Source: Devosia equisanguinis
GTDB lineage: Bacteria > Pseudomonadota > Alphaproteobacteria > Rhizobiales > Hyphomicrobiaceae
DNA length: 34,708 nt
Assembly (NCBI GenBank): GCA_945862355.1
Contig: CAMAYR010000025.1
Coordinates: 1 to 34,708, forward strand
Reading direction: 5' to 3'
In this document: positions 33,644-34,708 of the stretch, one piece after another
How positions within the stretch are numbered: the stretch's first letter is position 1
How the letters are laid out: each line of letters starts with the position of its first letter
Position numbers and translations under genes: made by a program
Notes under the pieces: generated by a model
Database searches by the model: none
What the model was told of the DNA's origin: nothing
The model's input: only the letters and a program-made list of their open reading frames with translations

Positions 33644-33751
33644 CACGTAGCGCCTCCATCATCAAAGCACTCTGATAGCATAAAGACCTCAACATGGAAG
33701 GTTCACCACGACCGTGTTGGTTGCGATATCGTGTTGGTGTTCATCAGCGCC

Positions 33752-33769
33752 GAGGTCACCGAGGTCACC
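33752..33769 (+). repeat. Duplicated 9-base unit carrying the ribosome binding site
   Basis: GAGGTCACC is repeated twice in tandem immediately before ATG 33770. Each copy has a GAGG; the second has five-base spacing to the ATG. In frame it would encode EVT-EVT if translation began further upstream. Confidence 0.5.
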
Positions 33770-34567
33770 ATGTCGTCGATTGCTGTCCGTTCATTTTTAT
33801 TGGCCATCACCTGCTGCCTGCTGATCCTTCGCGGCGAGAGCCCGGCCCTAGCCCAACGAGCGGCCGAACACTGGGTGCCGATCGGCTCGATCACCATCCC
33901 CGGCGGAGCGAAGCGGCACCGCACGGACCTCCCCGAATCGCGATTGCGCGTGACGGCAATCCGGCTCTTGGCAAAGGACACGCCGCTCAGGATCACGCGG
34001 ATTTCTGTCGCCTACGCCAACGGCCAGATGCACTTTGACGAGCGCGCGATCGAACTGGCGCCTGGCAAGCCGTCCATCATGATCGATGCCAGGGACGAGG
34101 GGCGGATCATCGACTCCATTACGCTCGACTTGCAGACTGCACCCGGTACGCCGATCATGGTGGAACTGCAGGGTAAGGCCGAGTTGACTGCTCCACCTCG
34201 TGCAGTAGCCGCAAAAGAAGTAGTTGCGTCCACCCCGCGGGGAAGCGGCGACGTTCTGGCCACGCCCAAACGCAAGTACGTCGAGCTCGGCATTTTTTAC
34301 GGCACCAATCGGCGCCAGGAGGAGAACCGGCAAAAGAACGGCAGAAGTCTCGCCACGTTCAGCGGCGAAATCGGCCGCGACCTGGTTCTGGGCCGGGCAA
34401 TCGTGACCATCCCAATCGAGCGAGAGCGCGGCAGCATTCCGCGCCCGGAAACCAACCTGCTTTTCACGCGGATCGCGTTCCGAAAGGAGGACCCGGATCG
34501 CGACTTCACGCTTGCCGCCATAGACGTTCTGAGCGCAGCCGAGCTCGATATGCAGATCTCCACCTGA
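33770..34567 (+). CDS. Secreted protein with only the N-terminal part of a DUF900-type alpha/beta hydrolase
   Basis: A 265-residue protein. The signal segment covers about residues 1-29. A beta-rich domain of unknown family (about 35-145: WVPIGSITIPGGAKRHRTDLPE, ITRISVAYANGQMHF, IDSITLDLQ) follows. From about 165 YVELGIFYGTNRRQEEN and LVLGRAIVTIPIERERGSIPRPE match the conserved entry segment of DUF900 hydrolases (VFYATDR...YG-A-V-IP). The protein stops before any HGF or GxSxG motif, so the catalytic domain is missing. It is divergent from the caspase-like gene by 126 bases. The upstream frame from 33110 is open but antisense to the caspase gene, so it was excluded. Confidence 0.72.
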   Translation: MSSIAVRSFLLAITCCLLILRGESPALAQRAAEHWVPIGSITIPGGAKRHRTDLPESRLRVTAIRLLAKDTPLRITRISVAYANGQMHFDERAIELAPGKPSIMIDARDEGRIIDSITLDLQTAPGTPIMVELQGKAELTAPPRAVAAKEVVASTPRGSGDVLATPKRKYVELGIFYGTNRRQEENRQKNGRSLATFSGEIGRDLVLGRAIVTIPIERERGSIPRPETNLLFTRIAFRKEDPDRDFTLAAIDVLSAAELDMQIST

Positions 34568-34708
34568 ATCGGTGACTTTGCGCACCGTTCGGCTGGCTGC
34601 TTTGCAAGTGGCTGGATCGGGGTGGCCGGTGGCAGAAGGGCGAAAGCGCGCAGGCTTCGCACTTCGCGGGGGCGACACGCCCCGGCGGCTGGCACTGCGA
34701 CGCTGGCG

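Noticed and set aside
33110-33769. Upstream extension of the gene at 33770
   Set aside because: Open frame is antisense to the caspase-like gene; the signal peptide and binding site fix the start at 33770.
1-34708. CRISPR array, tRNA or rRNA genes
   Set aside because: No regularly spaced repeats, no tRNA-like T-arm or acceptor pairing, and no rRNA-like stretch was seen by eye.

Overview
The window is about 34.7 kb of GC-rich DNA with tightly packed genes, ATGA and TGATG start/stop overlaps and many GTG or TTG starts. The gene families (YcgN/UPF0260, paired short DUF1214/DUF1254 proteins, mtaB-ftsY-ispZ, TctCBA transport, a PlcP/Agt-like pair, RidA-UbiA) point to an alphaproteobacterium, most likely of the order Hyphomicrobiales. 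This is an inference from gene content; there is no rRNA or other marker in the window. I saw no tRNA, rRNA, CRISPR array or intact insertion sequence.

Layout: 1-41 is the start of a leftward gene cut by the edge. 443-3529 holds two paralogous LuxR-type regulators, each preceded at a similar distance by a shared palindromic motif; the second runs antisense into a leftward ycgN-like gene. 3865-9422 is rightward: a class A penicillin-binding protein behind a perfect 22-bp palindrome, a DUF1214/DUF1254 pair, a TauE/SafE permease and asd. 9582-14610 is leftward: a marR regulator, two different ispZ/yciB genes, ftsY and mtaB, in the transcription order mtaB-ftsY-ispZ2-ispZ1, then marR.

14840-19027 is a rightward five-gene cluster: a His-rich ZrgA-like protein, an ABC ATPase, a MacB/FtsX-type permease, a DUF3299 protein and a lysozyme-like secreted protein. 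Its promoter is overlapped by a near-consensus Zur box, so it is probably a zinc-starvation response system. 19162-23914 has a LigB-type extradiol dioxygenase, a leftward glyoxalase-I-like gene and a tripartite tricarboxylate transporter (substrate-binding protein, TctB, TctA), which may form an uptake and metabolism cluster.

24051-27381 is leftward: an MFS transporter and a family 2 glycosyltransferase whose best start is separated from the main frame by a run of nine G. 27470-27636 holds two REP/BIME-like imperfect palindromes. 27924-30763 is rightward: a family 3 solute-binding protein, then an overlapping metallophosphatase-glycosyltransferase pair resembling the PlcP-Agt lipid-remodelling pair. 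30783-32099 is leftward ridA-ubiA. 32100-34708 looks accessory: a decayed substrate-binding-protein fragment, a secreted caspase-like peptidase, and a divergent secreted protein that carries only the N-terminal part of a DUF900-type alpha/beta hydrolase.
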